The notes under the pieces are model-generated. The model searched no databases, was not told the origin of the DNA, and worked only from the letters and a program-made list of their open reading frames with translations. Shown one piece after another: positions 62,906-64,000 of a stretch of DNA of 64,000 nucleotides (position 1 is the first letter of the stretch; the number at the start of each line of letters is the position of its first letter). The stretch comes from Paramecium sonneborni (Eukaryota; Ciliophora; Oligohymenophorea; Peniculida; Parameciidae): positions 372,441 to 436,440 of the forward strand of contig CAJJDN010000020.1 in the NCBI GenBank assembly GCA_905182985.1. The letters are read 5' to 3'. Both the position numbers and the translations under genes were made by a program.

Positions 62906-64000
62906 TCACATTTTTAATTCAAAATCACATATTGTTACCAAGCCAGTAGCCCATTATATAGCAAAACCATCAAATTTTTATTTAAAAAGAACTTTAGTTG
63001 AGTCATTTTTTTCACTAACTTAACATTTTACAACATATTTTGGGTCACTGAGATAGTCTTTACGATTTTGGCTAAGTTGTTGTCTAATTTCTGTTTAAAT
63101 ATTCTATTAAATAAAATTTGAAAATACTTCATTTGCATATTACTCTAAGAAAACCATCATAAAATCTTTTTTCTCATTTTCAACTTCAACTCGATTTCCT
63201 TTATCTGTGATCTTTATTTTAAAATCATTAATAATTTTTATTCTAATTTAAAATTAGATAAATTAATACTCCTCTTCAATTACACTTTTTAATACTAGTT
63301 CTTTTCTGAGGTGTGGGATTATAACAGATGGTGGGTTTGGGGTTGAGTTTATAACAGGCGGGGTTGGGTTTTGGATTAGAACAGGTGTTGGGTTTGGGGT
63401 TGGGTTTATAACAGATGTTGAGTTTGGGGTTGGGTTTATAACAGGGTTTGGGGTTTGGATTATAACAGGTGTTGGGTTTGGGATTATAACAGGGGTTGGG
63501 TTTATAACAGTTGTTGGGTTTGGGATTAGAACAGGTGTTGGGTTTGTGGTTGGATTTATAACAGGGGTTGGGTTTGGGATAATAACAGGTGTTGGGTTTT
63601 GGTTTAGAAAAGGTGGGGTTGGGTTTGGGTTTGGGTTTGTGTTGGCAATTGTAACTCGGTTTGGGTTTGGGATTAGAAAAGGTAGGGTTGCCTTTGGGTT
63701 TTGGTTTTGGTTTGGGGTTAGAATAGGTGGGGTTGAATTTATAAATTGGTTTGGGTTTGCATTTGTAACTGGGTTTGGGTTTGAGATTGGAAGAAGTGGT
63801 GGCGCATTTATAACTGGGTTTGTATTTGCATTTATAACTGAGTTTGAGTTTGGGATTGAGGTTTGAGCAGGTAAACAGGTAAAACGGGTTAGCTGAGGAC
63901 CAAAATTGGTAACTCTATTATTAGGAACAGGATTAACACCATTATTGATGACTTGAGTATTGTTTTGAATTGGTTTAAAAACAGTACTTGGAATAATATT
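62906..64000 (-). CDS. Asn-Pro-rich repeat protein (5' end outside window)
   Basis: Minus-strand frame open from the right edge to TGA at 62906-62908. Residues encoded by about 63310-63880 are low complexity, built from NPTPVI, NPNP and PVIIPNPTP units. The C-terminal ~140 residues are folded in style: KIKITDKGNRVEVENEKK, EIRQQLSQNRKDYLSDPKY, VVKCQVSEKNDSTKVLF and FDGFAIQWATG. The tail is loosely reminiscent of Tctex-type light chains (unproven). The coding strand is C-rich, so the plus strand shows G3T3/G4T2-like words resembling ciliate telomeric repeats. Confidence 0.7.
63310..63880 (-). repeat. Degenerate NP-repeat tract (G-rich on the plus strand)
   Basis: Irregular units of about 30 bp made of GGGTTT/GGGGTT words joined by ATAACAG or TAGAACAG spacers on the plus strand. 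In the minus-strand gene frame these are Pro/Asn/Thr/Val-Ile units. Strong G/C strand skew in an otherwise balanced AT-rich window. Confidence 0.85.

Noticed and set aside
63546..63866. Gly/Phe-rich ORF on the plus strand
   Set aside because: It is the antisense of the Asn-Pro repeat, whose minus-strand frame stays open to the window edge and continues into a folded C-terminus.
63300..63880. Genuine telomere or chromosome end
   Set aside because: The G-rich words are irregular, interrupted by ATAACAG-type spacers, coding on the opposite strand, and followed by ordinary sequence to the end of the window.

Overview
The window looks like macronuclear DNA of an oligohymenophorean ciliate, most likely Paramecium or a close relative. 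Three things point there. It is extremely AT-rich. TAA and TAG are read as Gln throughout, with TGA as the only stop. The introns are tiny (about 63 placed by hand, 19-35 nt, GT...AG, mostly starting GTA and ending TAG). Conventional ORF calling fails here, so the genes were traced by reading TAA/TAG as Gln and removing short introns. For most genes the resulting CDS closes exactly in frame.

Layout. 1-7.6 kb: axonemal dynein heavy chain (minus, runs off the left edge). 7.8-11.4 kb: divergent pair of a membrane-anchored otubain-like protease and a peroxisomal acyl-CoA oxidase. 12.7-16.6 kb: three uncharacterised minus genes. 16.9-21.3 kb: MORN-SAM-kinase and DRC1. 21.3-27.3 kb: tightly packed minus-strand run (uncharacterised, REI1/ZNF622, coiled coil, LC8 dynein light chain, MORN protein). 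27.4-32.6 kb: small secreted protein, double-FHA protein, alveolin-like cytoskeletal protein, CXC/tesmin DNA-binding protein. 32.7-37.2 kb: uncharacterised and coiled-coil genes. 37.3-42 kb: tandem CNBD-type K+ channels with a zinc knuckle. 42.5-46.3 kb: OSCA/TMEM63-like channel. 46.4-50.7 kb: F-x-P-motif protein and a SAM-polyQ-FHA protein. 51.3-60.9 kb: cluster of three paralogues of an unrecognised coiled-coil/Cys-rich family. 61.6-64 kb: RING-LON-like E3 with a C-terminal membrane anchor, then an Asn-Pro-rich repeat protein (minus, runs off the right edge).

Five single-N joins (11825, 23404, 27975, 43538, 58051) are each flanked by direct copies of about 1.0-1.5 kb. These are almost certainly unmerged contig overlaps. 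They inflate the window by about 6 kb and create false partial gene copies.

Several genes serve cilia or the cell cortex (dynein heavy chain, DRC1, LC8, MORN proteins, alveolin). Ciliate genes are not organised in operons, so proximity alone does not imply a shared pathway. The most novel signals are the Cys-rich family at 51-61 kb, the run of 252 Gln codons (251 of them TAA), and the group of introns whose reading frames demand AAG instead of TAG acceptors.
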